A stretch of 64,000 nucleotides of DNA from Bdellovibrio sp. ZAP7 (GTDB taxonomy: Bacteria > Bdellovibrionota_B > Oligoflexia > Oligoflexales > RGVZ01), in the NCBI GenBank assembly GCA_945900755.1, contig CAMDKS010000004.1:43468-107467 (forward strand), in the 5' to 3' direction. The position numbers and the translations under genes were made by a program. Each line of letters opens with the position of its first letter. The stretch's first letter is position 1. The notes under the pieces were generated by a model. It ran no database searches and was not told the origin of the DNA. It worked only from the letters and a program-made list of their open reading frames with translations. This document shows positions 1-7,192 of this stretch, piece after piece.

Positions 1-363
1 CCATTCCAATTGCCGTTTATGTCCCGGCATCAAAAGCGGATTGCTAGCAAATGGACCGTAAATCTCTACGCCAAACAGGTCTAGGCCGCTAGTTTCACTA
101 ACGACCAGAGTTTGGACATCCGTCATAACCAAGGTGCCATTTTGTGAAGCGACAATTTTTGAAACTGGGCGGAGGGTTGGGGCATTAATAATAATATCAC
201 TGTCCACAGTCGAGCCAATGGCGATCGGGAGCCTTAGGGCAGTAAATTTTGATTTTTGATTTGTGCGCACCAGCGCCCAGCCGAGGTTGACTTCGGCATT
301 TGGACTGCTTGGATTGTGTGTCGACAAATTGGAAGCGACACTAAGTTTTACTATTTTGCTCAT
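1..363 (-). CDS. FHA-like domain protein of the Tad locus, partial
   Basis: The frame starts at the ATG complementary to 361-363 and runs off the left edge, so only the first 121 residues are visible. Residues about 42-56 (LPIAIGSTVDSDIII) followed by a Pro/Ser segment resemble the beta strands and glycine of an FHA-type domain, which binds phosphothreonine or serves as a scaffold in secretion systems. The gene follows a secretin and a Flp pilin on the same strand, and FHA-containing proteins occur in Tad loci, so a role at the cytoplasmic side of the pilus machine is plausible. No membrane segment is seen in the visible part. The full domain structure cannot be judged. Confidence 0.55.
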   Translation of the reverse strand, partial: MSKIVKLSVASNLSTHNPSSPNAEVNLGWALVRTNQKSKFTALRLPIAIGSTVDSDIIINAPTLRPVSKIVASQNGTLVMTDVQTLVVSETSGLDLFGVEIYGPFASNPLLMPGHKRQLEW

Positions 364-411
364 TTTAAACCCTCTCACTCTGGAGCCTTGACATTATTTT
401 CTGATTTGTAA

Positions 412-432
412 TGAGGCAACCCAGTCGCCTCA
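412..432 (-). terminator. Weak hairpin between cpaC and the FHA-like gene
   Basis: TGAGGC at 412-417 pairs with GCCTCA at 427-432 across a 9-base loop, in the 83-base gap between the two minus-strand genes. There is no clear U tract, so it may be an attenuator or mRNA-stability hairpin rather than a terminator. Confidence 0.25.
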
Positions 433-446
433 CCTCTTAAATTACC

Positions 447-1913
447 TTAATCAAAGAAACTAAAGGACACGTCATGCTCAGAAGTTTCAAGCAGCTGTTC
501 AGACACTTGGGCCCGATCTTCGGTTGGGACAACTCGTTTCATGGTCACAATAACGGCCACTTCTTTGTCCTTGAATTCCTGAACCCGCTCCTTAAATAGT
601 TCACCGATAATTGGGATGTCAGCAAGAAGGGGAACCCGGTTTGTGGTCTTGGTTGCACGTTTAAAAGTAAGGCCACTCAATAAAATACTTTGTCCATTTG
701 GGATCGTTACGGCCGTTTCAAGGTTTGATTTGATAAGTGACGGAGGTGCTCCGATGGTGTCACTTTTCTCTCCGACTTCGCTGATCGTGGTCTTAATTTT
801 ACTATCGATTTGTCCAATTTGATCGATTCTTGGTTCAATTGAAAGGGTGATTCCAGTTTGCTGTGGTGTGTAGGTTCTCTTCAGAGTTTTGCCATCTGGA
901 TCAATGACATCAGAGCTTATGAAGAATTGGCCGCCGGATTCAAAGAGTGCCTTTTGACCCGAGCGGGTAACAAGTTTTGGGTTGGATACCAGGCGAGCAC
1001 TCGTTTTCGTCTGCTCCATTTTTAAGAAGGCCATGAGCCCACCAACCTGCCAGTTGAGATTGAAATTGCCATTAACTTTTTGCGCACTGAACGAGTCCAT
1101 TTTTGCGTTAGCCACGCCGCCCGTTCCTGTCACGGGTTTTCCTGCGAAGCCTTCTTGGAGGCCGTGAATTCCGTAAGATTTATTATTAGTTTTAGACGAT
1201 TCAATGAATAGGACCTCGATCACGATCGATGGCGCTCCGTTGGAATCAATGGAGACGTGGTCCTCGATGCCAGGGGCAATCGTACGTGCGATGCGAAGCG
1301 CGAGTGTTTTTTGCATGTCATCTTTAGGAGAGCCTTCAAGTGCCAAAATTGGGCCGTAGGCGTGGGCTTGAAGATTTGCAATATCGTTATCTGCTAGGAC
1401 ACGGTTTACAGCCCTCACGACTGCGTTCGACTCGGCGATTTCTGGATCCGTCGTGTCGAGAATTAGGCCTGGATACGAGCGAACAGCGTTTTGAAGCAGC
1501 AACTGGTCGCTGCGGTTACGAAATTGACCTGAGACTAAATATTTAGAACCTTGTTGTTCGACGGTCACACCTGTGGCCTTGCGGAGTTTTCCGATGATGC
1601 CAGAAAATGAACCTCTAGAATTTCCGCTAACGGTAACATTATAGGTCACTGTTCTGCCGTCTTCTAGTTTTACGGTAATGCTTGTCGAACCCTCATTTTT
1701 ACCTGTGACTAGAATGACTGATTTCGTTTCACCTTTAACAACATCAACAATGCCAATTTGGGCAACATTAACTGAGGTGGCCATGCTATCAAAGTTAATG
1801 GCCTCTTGCTGACCCTTTCCGAGTGTCAAATTTGCTGCCGAGACGTAGCCTGCGTTGAATATGGCTGCCATCGCAAAAGCAGACAACACGCGTTTAGACA
1901 AAAAGGTAATCAT
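447..1913 (-). CDS. cpaC: Tad pilus outer-membrane secretin, CpaC/RcpA-like
   Basis: This is a 488-residue secretin forming the outer-membrane channel through which a Flp/Tad pilus is extruded. From the chosen ATG (complement of 1911-1913, with GGAG seven bases upstream) there is a clear signal peptide ending near residue 26. Next come an N-terminal beta-rich pilus-assembly domain (about 30-100), a BON-like segment, and the secretin core from about residue 230. The core ends in the typical motif VPLLADIPIIGELFK. The Flp pilin gene lies immediately upstream and an FHA-like gene downstream, as in Tad operons. No CpaB-type gene lies between pilin and secretin. Its length fits the family. Confidence 0.9.
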   Translation of the reverse strand: MITFLSKRVLSAFAMAAIFNAGYVSAANLTLGKGQQEAINFDSMATSVNVAQIGIVDVVKGETKSVILVTGKNEGSTSITVKLEDGRTVTYNVTVSGNSRGSFSGIIGKLRKATGVTVEQQGSKYLVSGQFRNRSDQLLLQNAVRSYPGLILDTTDPEIAESNAVVRAVNRVLADNDIANLQAHAYGPILALEGSPKDDMQKTLALRIARTIAPGIEDHVSIDSNGAPSIVIEVLFIESSKTNNKSYGIHGLQEGFAGKPVTGTGGVANAKMDSFSAQKVNGNFNLNWQVGGLMAFLKMEQTKTSARLVSNPKLVTRSGQKALFESGGQFFISSDVIDPDGKTLKRTYTPQQTGITLSIEPRIDQIGQIDSKIKTTISEVGEKSDTIGAPPSLIKSNLETAVTIPNGQSILLSGLTFKRATKTTNRVPLLADIPIIGELFKERVQEFKDKEVAVIVTMKRVVPTEDRAQVSEQLLETSEHDVSFSFFD

Positions 1914-1969
1914 GGTAACTCCGGAAAGGGTGAGCAAGAGGTGGTAGATGGAAGGTGCGGCGTTTGCGG

Positions 1970-2236
1970 TTATGGGGCATTCTTTTCCTTGTCAAACGAG
2001 CCAAAATCAACCACATCCGACTGAGCCTTAATTTTCGTTGGGTCCACGGCAACTGCGGTCCCTCCTGTTATGATTGCAGTGACAGACGAGAATCGGTTAA
2101 TGATTCCGGCACCAAACACCTTAAATGCCATAACGCTTCCGCCACCAATAAGGAGAAGCAGGAGCATGTACTCGGCGGTGTTCTGACCTAGTTTGTTTTT
2201 GAATTGAGCGTTAATTACCTGCTGTTGATTCTTCAT
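1970..2236 (-). CDS. flp: Flp-type Tad pilin
   Basis: This 88-residue protein has the hallmark Flp prepilin site: a basic and polar leader, Gly17, then QNTAEY with Glu at +5 and Tyr at +6, followed by a hydrophobic helix (MLLLLLIGGGSVMAFKVF). A TadV/CpaA-type prepilin peptidase should cleave after Gly17. The mature protein has a hydrophilic C-terminal tail and is somewhat longer than many Flp pilins. The start has GAGG seven bases upstream. It is the first gene of the visible Tad operon, and a strong sigma-54-type promoter lies about 60 bases upstream on the same strand. Confidence 0.9.
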   Translation of the reverse strand: MKNQQQVINAQFKNKLGQNTAEYMLLLLLIGGGSVMAFKVFGAGIINRFSSVTAIITGGTAVAVDPTKIKAQSDVVDFGSFDKEKNAP

Positions 2237-2297
2237 GGATTATCCTCGATATGTATAGAATTGACTTGTCCTCAGATAATCCGAGTAATTGTATCGC

Positions 2298-2313
2298 TGC
2301 AAACCCTGTGCCA
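2298..2313 (-). promoter_or_regulatory. Sigma-54 promoter for flp/Tad operon
   Basis: On the minus strand the sequence reads TGGCACAGGGTTTGCA. This matches the -24/-12 consensus TGGCACG-N4-TTGCW at all but one position, with the invariant GG and GC ten bases apart. It sits about 62 bases upstream of the flp ATG, leaving a short leader. It implies dependence on RpoN and an enhancer-binding activator. No activator gene is visible nearby. Confidence 0.75.
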
Positions 2314-2515
2314 GCAAAGTGTTCACGCTTTCGGCGCCTGCGAGGTTTAACGTCATTGAGGGATCTCATGCATTTTACGCAGGCAAAATCGGCAGGCTGC
2401 ACAGGATTATGCGAAGCTTCTGAAAGAAGCCGTTGCCGGAAGTATCTGGCAGCGATTTGTAGATGGGCTCCGAAATCGGGTCAGCCCCCCAAATCAAGCG
2501 CAAAAGTGTCAATAC

Positions 2516-2534
2516 TTTAGACAAAGTGTCTAAA
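2516..2534. promoter_or_regulatory. Perfect 8-3-8 palindrome, operator-like
   Basis: TTTAGACA at 2516-2523 and TGTCTAAA at 2527-2534 form a perfect inverted repeat around AAG. It is not followed by a U tract and resembles a repressor or activator site. It lies upstream of flp (minus) and of the SLT-like gene (plus). Closely related words recur in tandem at 5782-5821. Confidence 0.5.
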
Positions 2535-2592
2535 ATAAATACAAATTTTGATGCTTATTGGGAGGGACTTGGGGGTGTCCTGCCATTATAGA

Positions 2593-2613
2593 CTGGTATA
2601 CAAATGATACCAG
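2593..2613. repeat. Inverted repeat CTGGTAT-N7-ATACCAG
   Basis: A perfect 7-base dyad (2593-2599 and 2607-2613) with 7 bases between lies in the 697-base gap 2237-2933. It could be a second protein-binding site for the divergent flp and SLT-like transcription units. The gap also holds the sigma-54 site, the 8-3-8 palindrome and an open stretch at 2360-2533. I see no convincing complete gene in it. Confidence 0.35.
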
Positions 2614-2913
2614 CATCCAAATAGTCGCCCTAATTGTGCAGGTTTTAGCTCAATATTTGTATAGGTTTGGGCGCAGGTGCTGAGCTGCCTGCCGGCAACA
2701 GGACTGTTCGAACACTGCCTACCTAGTAAGCCGGTCGCGCTTCCTGCCGCCCATTCCTTGCATCGGACGACGCCGTTTCCCGTCGTCGTTGCGGGTGTGC
2801 CACTTGTTGCAGGTAGTGTGACAACTGCTGGCGCTAGAATTAACGTTGGACTTCAAGTAACATATAGATCGTAACGGGACCATGCGCTCCGACCGTTCGA
2901 ACAGGAGATATTT

Positions 2914-2943
2914 ATGCAACAAACAGATCAAAAATGTCTCTGA
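2914..2943 (+). CDS. Nine-codon leader peptide overlapping the SLT-like gene
   Basis: An ATG at 2914 has a good AGGAG ribosome-binding site at 2903-2907 and opens a 9-codon frame (MQQTDQKCL). Its stop at 2941-2943 lies seven bases past the ATG of the next gene. The downstream ATG at 2934 has no ribosome-binding site of its own. Either the leader couples translation to the downstream gene, or it marks the original start of that gene, now separated by a frameshift. Confidence 0.3.
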   Translation: MQQTDQKCL

Positions 2944-3614
2944 TTAGATTGCAACGGCCCATTGACAATGAAATCTGCCCGGTTGGCTTTCACGTTGTGA
3001 GGAGACACAGGCGAGTTTGCCAGTCGGGATCCAAAATATGGGTTGAGGCACATATTGCCAAAAATCGAGCGGCGGCGGAAAAGTCCATTCTGCCGGAAAA
3101 CCTTAAATACTCTTATTGGAATGCCGACCTTTCAAAATATAAGCCACTGCACTCAATTTCCGGATTCGACTCGCATCATGAAATAGACGCGCTTATCCAG
3201 TATTGGTTGGAGTACTGGCAATTACATAATCTCGATTTCCCCGAAAACATTGATCCCCTGATGATTAAATCAATGATCGCGGTGGCGTCTTCATTTGACC
3301 CTAACGCATCCAGCTCAGACGGCACGCGGGTGGGGCTGATGTTAGTACCAAACGAAGCTCTCGTTGATTTCTCAATACAGGCACTTCGAGGCGTTCCGAA
3401 AGCAAAGCAAAAGGAGATCGCCGTTTCCCTTGAGGACCTCGTAGATCCGGTCGTTAATATTGCTATCGGGTGCCGGTGGGCTTCAGTAAAATTTAGTACG
3501 CTCCAAACCACTGAAAAAACGATTTACAATATGCTCAAGGCTTACCGCAGGTGGCACTCTCAAGGCGACGTCTTTGCCGCTAGAGTCATTGCCTACTACA
3601 ACAAAAGCCGTTAA
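2934..3614 (+). CDS. Lytic-transglycosylase-like (SLT) protein with catalytic Glu replaced
   Basis: The 226-residue product has the layout of a mobile-element-associated SLT protein family. A basic N-terminal part (VRRHRRVCQSG, WVEAH) precedes a lysozyme-like domain from about residue 85. That domain contains PLMIKSMIAVASSFDP, GLMLVP, VNIAIGCRW and a C-terminal AYYN. In active members the core motif reads E-S-x-F. Here residue 118, encoded by GCG at 3285-3287, is Ala, so the acid catalyst is missing. No signal peptide is seen. The start lacks its own ribosome-binding site and overlaps a leader ORF. It may be a decaying gene or a non-catalytic glycan-binding protein. Confidence 0.65.
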   Translation: MSLIRLQRPIDNEICPVGFHVVRRHRRVCQSGSKIWVEAHIAKNRAAAEKSILPENLKYSYWNADLSKYKPLHSISGFDSHHEIDALIQYWLEYWQLHNLDFPENIDPLMIKSMIAVASSFDPNASSSDGTRVGLMLVPNEALVDFSIQALRGVPKAKQKEIAVSLEDLVDPVVNIAIGCRWASVKFSTLQTTEKTIYNMLKAYRRWHSQGDVFAARVIAYYNKSR

Positions 3615-3702
3615 CAACGACCCAACGCACAGCTGCCGCACTTGACAACTGACCACCCGCCTGTGACTTCTCAACTGGCTAGAGGTTGCGGATTTACGCA
3701 AT

Positions 3703-3736
3703 AAAAAAGCCCGCTCATGAGTGAGCGGGCTTTTTT
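3703..3736. terminator. Bidirectional rho-independent terminator
   Basis: A perfect 15-base stem (AAAAAAGCCCGCTCA with its complement) closes a TGAG loop, with A and T runs on the two sides. It lies between the convergent SLT-like gene (plus) and a lipoprotein gene (minus) and can stop both. Confidence 0.9.
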
Positions 3737-3751
3737 ATTCAAGGCAGACTG

Positions 3752-4423
3752 TTATTTTTTGATGCAGATTAACGCTTCACCAGTCATGTCCATAACCTGT
3801 GTTGTGATGCCAGTGCTAGGAATTCCTACGGCCACTTGATCTCCCGTTAGGGCGCTCAATCCAAAAAACCGGACGCCGATTGGAAAATTGCTATTGTGTA
3901 GGTACGTTGTGATCGTTTCAAGGCTTATCGAGCGCGTCTCTTCTGCCGTGGAACTGGTAGGAAGACTCCATCCGCCGCCTTCGATCGTGAGCGATTCACA
4001 AATTGATTTGGCTTGAGAAAATGTAACACCGTGATCGCCGTACTCGACGTCGGCAATGGCCAACTTTAAACCTTCTTCAATCTTCAAGCCTTCAGGAAGG
4101 GATACGTTATTTATATCCATGGTGGCGACAACGATTTCGTGAATACAAAAGCGTGAGGGATCTGAGGCCGTTAAGTCAGCGGTTGCCGGTGAGTGAATGG
4201 TTTTAATGATCTGAGACAAGGTCTCACATTTGCTGGCGGTAGCCAATGGTGCAACTGGTGCCGCTGGTGCAACTGGTGCAACTGGTGCAACTGGCGTGTT
4301 GCCATTACTTATAGGTGCTTTTTGGCGAGGTGATTCAACGCAGGAAGCGATGGCTATGCAGATCGCAAGTGATGTCCCAACGATAGATACTGTTTTCAAA
4401 TTTAGCCCGAGAGTCGATTTCAT
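3752..4423 (-). CDS. Lipoprotein with Pro-Ala-Val linker and DUF1566-like C-terminal domain
   Basis: This 223-residue protein has a signal sequence ending in the lipobox IASC (Cys28), so it is probably membrane-anchored. Residues about 43-60 form a low-complexity APVAPVAPAAPVAP linker. The C-terminal half has paired cysteines and the run FSQAKSICE then GGGWSLPT. This resembles the Lcl/DUF1566 type of exported domain, in which W-x-LPT is typical. Its function is unknown. AGGGA precedes the ATG. The next upstream minus-strand gene is another lipoprotein, 94 bases away. The linker comes from a 9-base repeat that may vary in copy number. Confidence 0.7.
   Translation of the reverse strand: MKSTLGLNLKTVSIVGTSLAICIAIASCVESPRQKAPISNGNTPVAPVAPVAPAAPVAPLATASKCETLSQIIKTIHSPATADLTASDPSRFCIHEIVVATMDINNVSLPEGLKIEEGLKLAIADVEYGDHGVTFSQAKSICESLTIEGGGWSLPTSSTAEETRSISLETITTYLHNSNFPIGVRFFGLSALTGDQVAVGIPSTGITTQVMDMTGEALICIKK
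4251..4297. repeat. 9-bp tandem repeat coding Val-Ala-Pro
   Basis: About five copies of the unit GGTGCAACT (one copy is GGTGCCGCT) lie inside the lipoprotein gene. On the coding strand they read GTTGCACCA and give the APV linker. Slippage would alter linker length without changing frame. Confidence 0.7.
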
Positions 4424-4454
4424 AATATAGTCCCTTTTTTTAATTTTGTTTCGT

Positions 4455-4473
4455 GATCCAGATAATCTGGATC
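4455..4473. terminator. Inverted repeat GATCCAGAT-A-ATCTGGATC
   Basis: A perfect 9-1-9 palindrome lies in the 94-base gap between two minus-strand lipoprotein genes and is followed by AT-rich sequence. With a 1-base centre it cannot form a full-length hairpin, but a shorter stem-loop is possible. It may be a weak terminator or a binding site. Confidence 0.35.
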
Positions 4474-4517
4474 ATCAGTTAGTTGGATCGATTCGATTAT
4501 TAGATCCGTTTGATCGT

Positions 4518-5600
4518 TTAGTTCTTGATGCCGAATGACTGCAGGAGTGATTTGACTCGTGCCAGCTCTGCGACCTGATCTGCGGTATAGGATGCTCGGC
4601 CATTTGCCTGTGATCCGGCCACATACGCAGTTACGATTCCGTTTACGTTGTCAGAAATCGTAGAGAATTGCGTCTTTACTTTTTCGAATTCGCCTCTGTT
4701 ATCGCCAATTGATTTAATGGTCTTGCACTTCAGAGAATCTACGCCTGCATCACAAGAATCTTGTAGCGCAAGAGTTTTGAATTCCGAACATGCCTCGGTT
4801 GGGCTAGGATCTGCGCCAAAGAAATTTTTGTATAGAGTCGCAACCTTTGCCTGAATTTCAGTTTGGGAAGACAATGAAGCAAACAAGCATGAGAGTTCAG
4901 ATGTTTTTCTGAACGAAACATAGTAATTGGCTTCAAGCAACACAGCGGCCTCAGCGGATGTTTTAAGAGAGTCATAACGGCCTGCGACGAAGGTCTGAAG
5001 CTCGTCTTTTGTTTTGTAAATTTGGCAGGATTTATTGGTCGATCCACCAGATTCAACTAAGCGTTCTGCTCCATTATGATAGCCAACATGGACTTCGCAG
5101 GTTGCAGGCACGTCAGGATATTCGCATTTTACCCACTGCATAGACCCAGAGAATCTCCCGCCGCCGACGGTGGGATTTCCGACCATTCTGCTATAGCTGG
5201 TATCTGCGGCTCCGTCAATCCGATCGCACGTCGGCTGAGTGTGTTCCCAACCTGGCCATCCTGGCTGCTGGCCAGCATCAGTCATGACTGCAGTTCGACC
5301 AATGGCCGCACCTAATGCGGCGCAAGCACCTGGCGCACCGTTACCATAACAAACATGTTCCCAAGTTTTGTGTACGCCAGGAAGTGATCCCGCGCAGCTC
5401 ATGTCAGTAATCGTTCGACGGTCCTCAATTTGTTCATATTCAATACCATTAATTCCGCACTCAGGAAGCGCAGCACTATCTCGCAATACTAATTCAGAAG
5501 CCGTTTCCTCTTTTATGTGAGACGAGCTCACGTTCGCTTTTGAACAACCAACAACAGTTCCCGCAGCAAGCCCCAACAACAGTCCAGACATCCACTTCAT
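4518..5600 (-). CDS. Cysteine-rich lipoprotein of unknown function
   Basis: This 360-residue protein has a short hydrophobic leader and the lipobox VVGC (Cys19). The N-terminal half (about 45-195) is rich in Cys, Trp and Gly (CGINGIEY, HVCYGNGAPGACAALG, WPGWEH, CEVHVGYHNG). This suggests a disulfide-bonded extracellular domain. The C-terminal half is mostly helical. I recognise no family. GAGGG precedes the ATG. A good sigma-54-type site lies about 60 bases upstream (5659-5674, minus), which would group it with other surface proteins in the window. Confidence 0.7.
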   Translation of the reverse strand: MKWMSGLLLGLAAGTVVGCSKANVSSSHIKEETASELVLRDSAALPECGINGIEYEQIEDRRTITDMSCAGSLPGVHKTWEHVCYGNGAPGACAALGAAIGRTAVMTDAGQQPGWPGWEHTQPTCDRIDGAADTSYSRMVGNPTVGGGRFSGSMQWVKCEYPDVPATCEVHVGYHNGAERLVESGGSTNKSCQIYKTKDELQTFVAGRYDSLKTSAEAAVLLEANYYVSFRKTSELSCLFASLSSQTEIQAKVATLYKNFFGADPSPTEACSEFKTLALQDSCDAGVDSLKCKTIKSIGDNRGEFEKVKTQFSTISDNVNGIVTAYVAGSQANGRASYTADQVAELARVKSLLQSFGIKN

Positions 5601-5658
5601 AGAAATTCCCTCAAAATAAATATTCCCGCGAAATTGCGGTCATACTGTTACTCCCAAA

Positions 5659-5674
5659 TGCAATTAGCGAGCCG
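5659..5674 (-). promoter_or_regulatory. Sigma-54-like promoter for the 4518-5600 lipoprotein
   Basis: The minus strand reads CGGCTCGCTAATTGCA. GGC, CG and TTGCA of the TGGCACG-N4-TTGCA consensus are intact, and the GG-N10-GC spacing is exact. It lies 59 bases upstream of the ATG. Two of the twelve specified bases differ. Confidence 0.5.
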
Positions 5675-5753
5675 CCATGATTGGATTGGTTTATTTGGTG
5701 CGGAATTTTGAAATAAATGCTTCTTTAAGCCGAAAAAATGTGAAAAGACGAAC

Positions 5754-5782
5754 TTGACAAATGTCGTCGCCGCCGTCAAAAT
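5754..5782 (+). promoter_or_regulatory. Sigma-70-type promoter before the S66 peptidase gene
   Basis: TTGACA at 5754-5759 is a perfect -35 box. After 17 bases, CAAAAT at 5777-5782 is a 4/6 match to the -10 box. The tandem operator-like repeats begin at the end of the -10 box, so a protein bound there would block initiation. Confidence 0.45.
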
Positions 5783-5821
5783 TTAGCCAAGTTGTCCAAA
5801 GTTTAGACAAGTTGTACAAAA
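5782..5821. promoter_or_regulatory. Tandem 20-bp operator-like repeats
   Basis: TTTAGCCAAGTTGTCCAAAG (5782-5801) and TTTAGACAAGTTGTACAAAA (5802-5821) are two abutting 20-base units that differ at 3 positions. A degenerate third unit (CTTCGACAACTCGAG) follows. Each unit has a partly palindromic core (ACAAGTTGT in the second). The 20-base period places sites about two helical turns apart. The palindrome at 2516-2534 has the same TTTAGACAA start. Confidence 0.55.
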
Positions 5822-5931
5822 CTTCGACAACTCGAGGCACTGCAAATGGAGGGGACCTTTAGGCTGCTTTGCGCCCATCTAATAGACATTCCTCGCATTT
5901 CTGCTTGGAAGCATCAGGAGGAAAAAGAAAC

Positions 5932-6969
5932 ATGCTCCTAGAGCCCATTAAACCGAAGAAGCTCAAGGCCGGAGATACGATCGGTATATTTACACCGTCA
6001 TCACCAGCCTACATAGATAATGAAGGTCTGTTTTTGAATGGCCTTAGGAATTTAGAAGCATGCGGCTTCAAGATCAAGCAAGGTAGCATTACATCCAAGC
6101 GGATGAATCAAGGTTACAGATCTGCATCACCGCAAGAGCGGGCTAAAGAATTTATGGATTTGATTTTGGACCCTAACGTACACGGATTGATATCGACCAT
6201 CGGTGGATCCAACTCTTCGAGCATTATTCCACACCTTGATTTCCAAGCTATTCGCACAAGTCGCAAGCCAATTTGCGGATTCAGTGATGTCACCTCGCTG
6301 CACGCATCCATTCTTACAGTAGCCGGTCTGCGGACATTCTACAGTCCCTCGGTCATGTGCTGGTTTGGCGACTGGCCCAATGGCATCCCTGAAAGCACGG
6401 GTTGGTTTTTGGATGCGGTGATGAATCATCACACAGGCCCACGGCCAGTCCTGCAACCAAAGCGGTGGAGCAATCACGGGCGCAAATGGGAAAACGGTGA
6501 CTGGAAGAATATGCCACGCACTTGGCAAGAAAACACCGGCTGGAGGACACTCAGCCCTGGTACGGTGGAAGCGCCCATTCTGGCACTTAATCTCAATACT
6601 TTAATTTGTCTGGCTGGTACAAAATATTGGCCTGATGTTTCGGGAAAAATTTTGTTGCTTGAGGATATGGAAGCACCACAGGCTCGCAATGAAAGATCAT
6701 TTAGGCAGCTCAGTCTGATTGGTGTTTTTGAAGAAATCGCAGGACTTATTGTCGGTAAGCCCGAAATTTATAAGTCTCAAGATGCACCTTTTGGTTATGA
6801 TGAACTGCTTATGGAAGTTGTAGGGCCAAGAAACTATCCCATTGTTTCAAACTTCGACTGCAGTCATACGGTTCCAATGATTACTATTCCGCAGCTTACG
6901 CCGGTGCGTCTAAACGCACAATCGAATCGCCCTGTTGAGTTTACGTTTTTAGACGGCGCAATTTCTTAA
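5932..6969 (+). CDS. S66-family serine peptidase (MccF/LD-carboxypeptidase-like)
   Basis: The 345-residue protein starts at ATG 5932, which has an AGGAGG site ten bases upstream. The frame is open further upstream but only with a TTG start. Family S66 enzymes remove terminal residues from muropeptides (LdcA) or inactivate microcin C (MccF). The nucleophile region GGSNSSSIIPHLD, the Glu-bearing LLLEDMEAP and the His-bearing CSHTVPMITIP supply the expected Ser-Glu-His triad. A Trp-rich loop (about 180-215, with NTGWRTLSPG) is like that of MccF. There is no signal peptide, so it is cytoplasmic. The tandem repeats upstream suggest it is tightly regulated. Confidence 0.85.
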   Translation: MLLEPIKPKKLKAGDTIGIFTPSSPAYIDNEGLFLNGLRNLEACGFKIKQGSITSKRMNQGYRSASPQERAKEFMDLILDPNVHGLISTIGGSNSSSIIPHLDFQAIRTSRKPICGFSDVTSLHASILTVAGLRTFYSPSVMCWFGDWPNGIPESTGWFLDAVMNHHTGPRPVLQPKRWSNHGRKWENGDWKNMPRTWQENTGWRTLSPGTVEAPILALNLNTLICLAGTKYWPDVSGKILLLEDMEAPQARNERSFRQLSLIGVFEEIAGLIVGKPEIYKSQDAPFGYDELLMEVVGPRNYPIVSNFDCSHTVPMITIPQLTPVRLNAQSNRPVEFTFLDGAIS

Positions 6970-7144
6970 GATCGTCAGTAACGAGATTTTTTGTGAACTT
7001 ATTTCCCAAAAGTCTAGTCAGGAAAAGATCTATACGAAGTTATTCGACGAGGTCCTTCGCCTGCAGCTCAAGACAAGTCGCTGGCGCCGTCGAATCTGCA
7101 ACGTAACTGCATGATATTACAGGCGTGCATCGTTCTGCCAAGTC

Positions 7145-7153
7145 TGCTATAAT
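7145..7153 (+). promoter_or_regulatory. Extended -10 promoter element
   Basis: TGCTATAAT is a perfect extended -10 (TGnTATAAT), 40 bases upstream of the next start codon. No strong -35 is seen, which fits extended -10 promoters. It likely drives the two-gene unit that follows. Confidence 0.45.
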
Positions 7154-7192
7154 GTATAATGTGGCTAAGTCCAGTCAGCAAAGGAGCGATAC

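Noticed and set aside
2719..2931. 70-residue frame upstream of the SLT-like gene
   Set aside because: It has no ribosome-binding site and no protein-like composition, and it overlaps the leader region.
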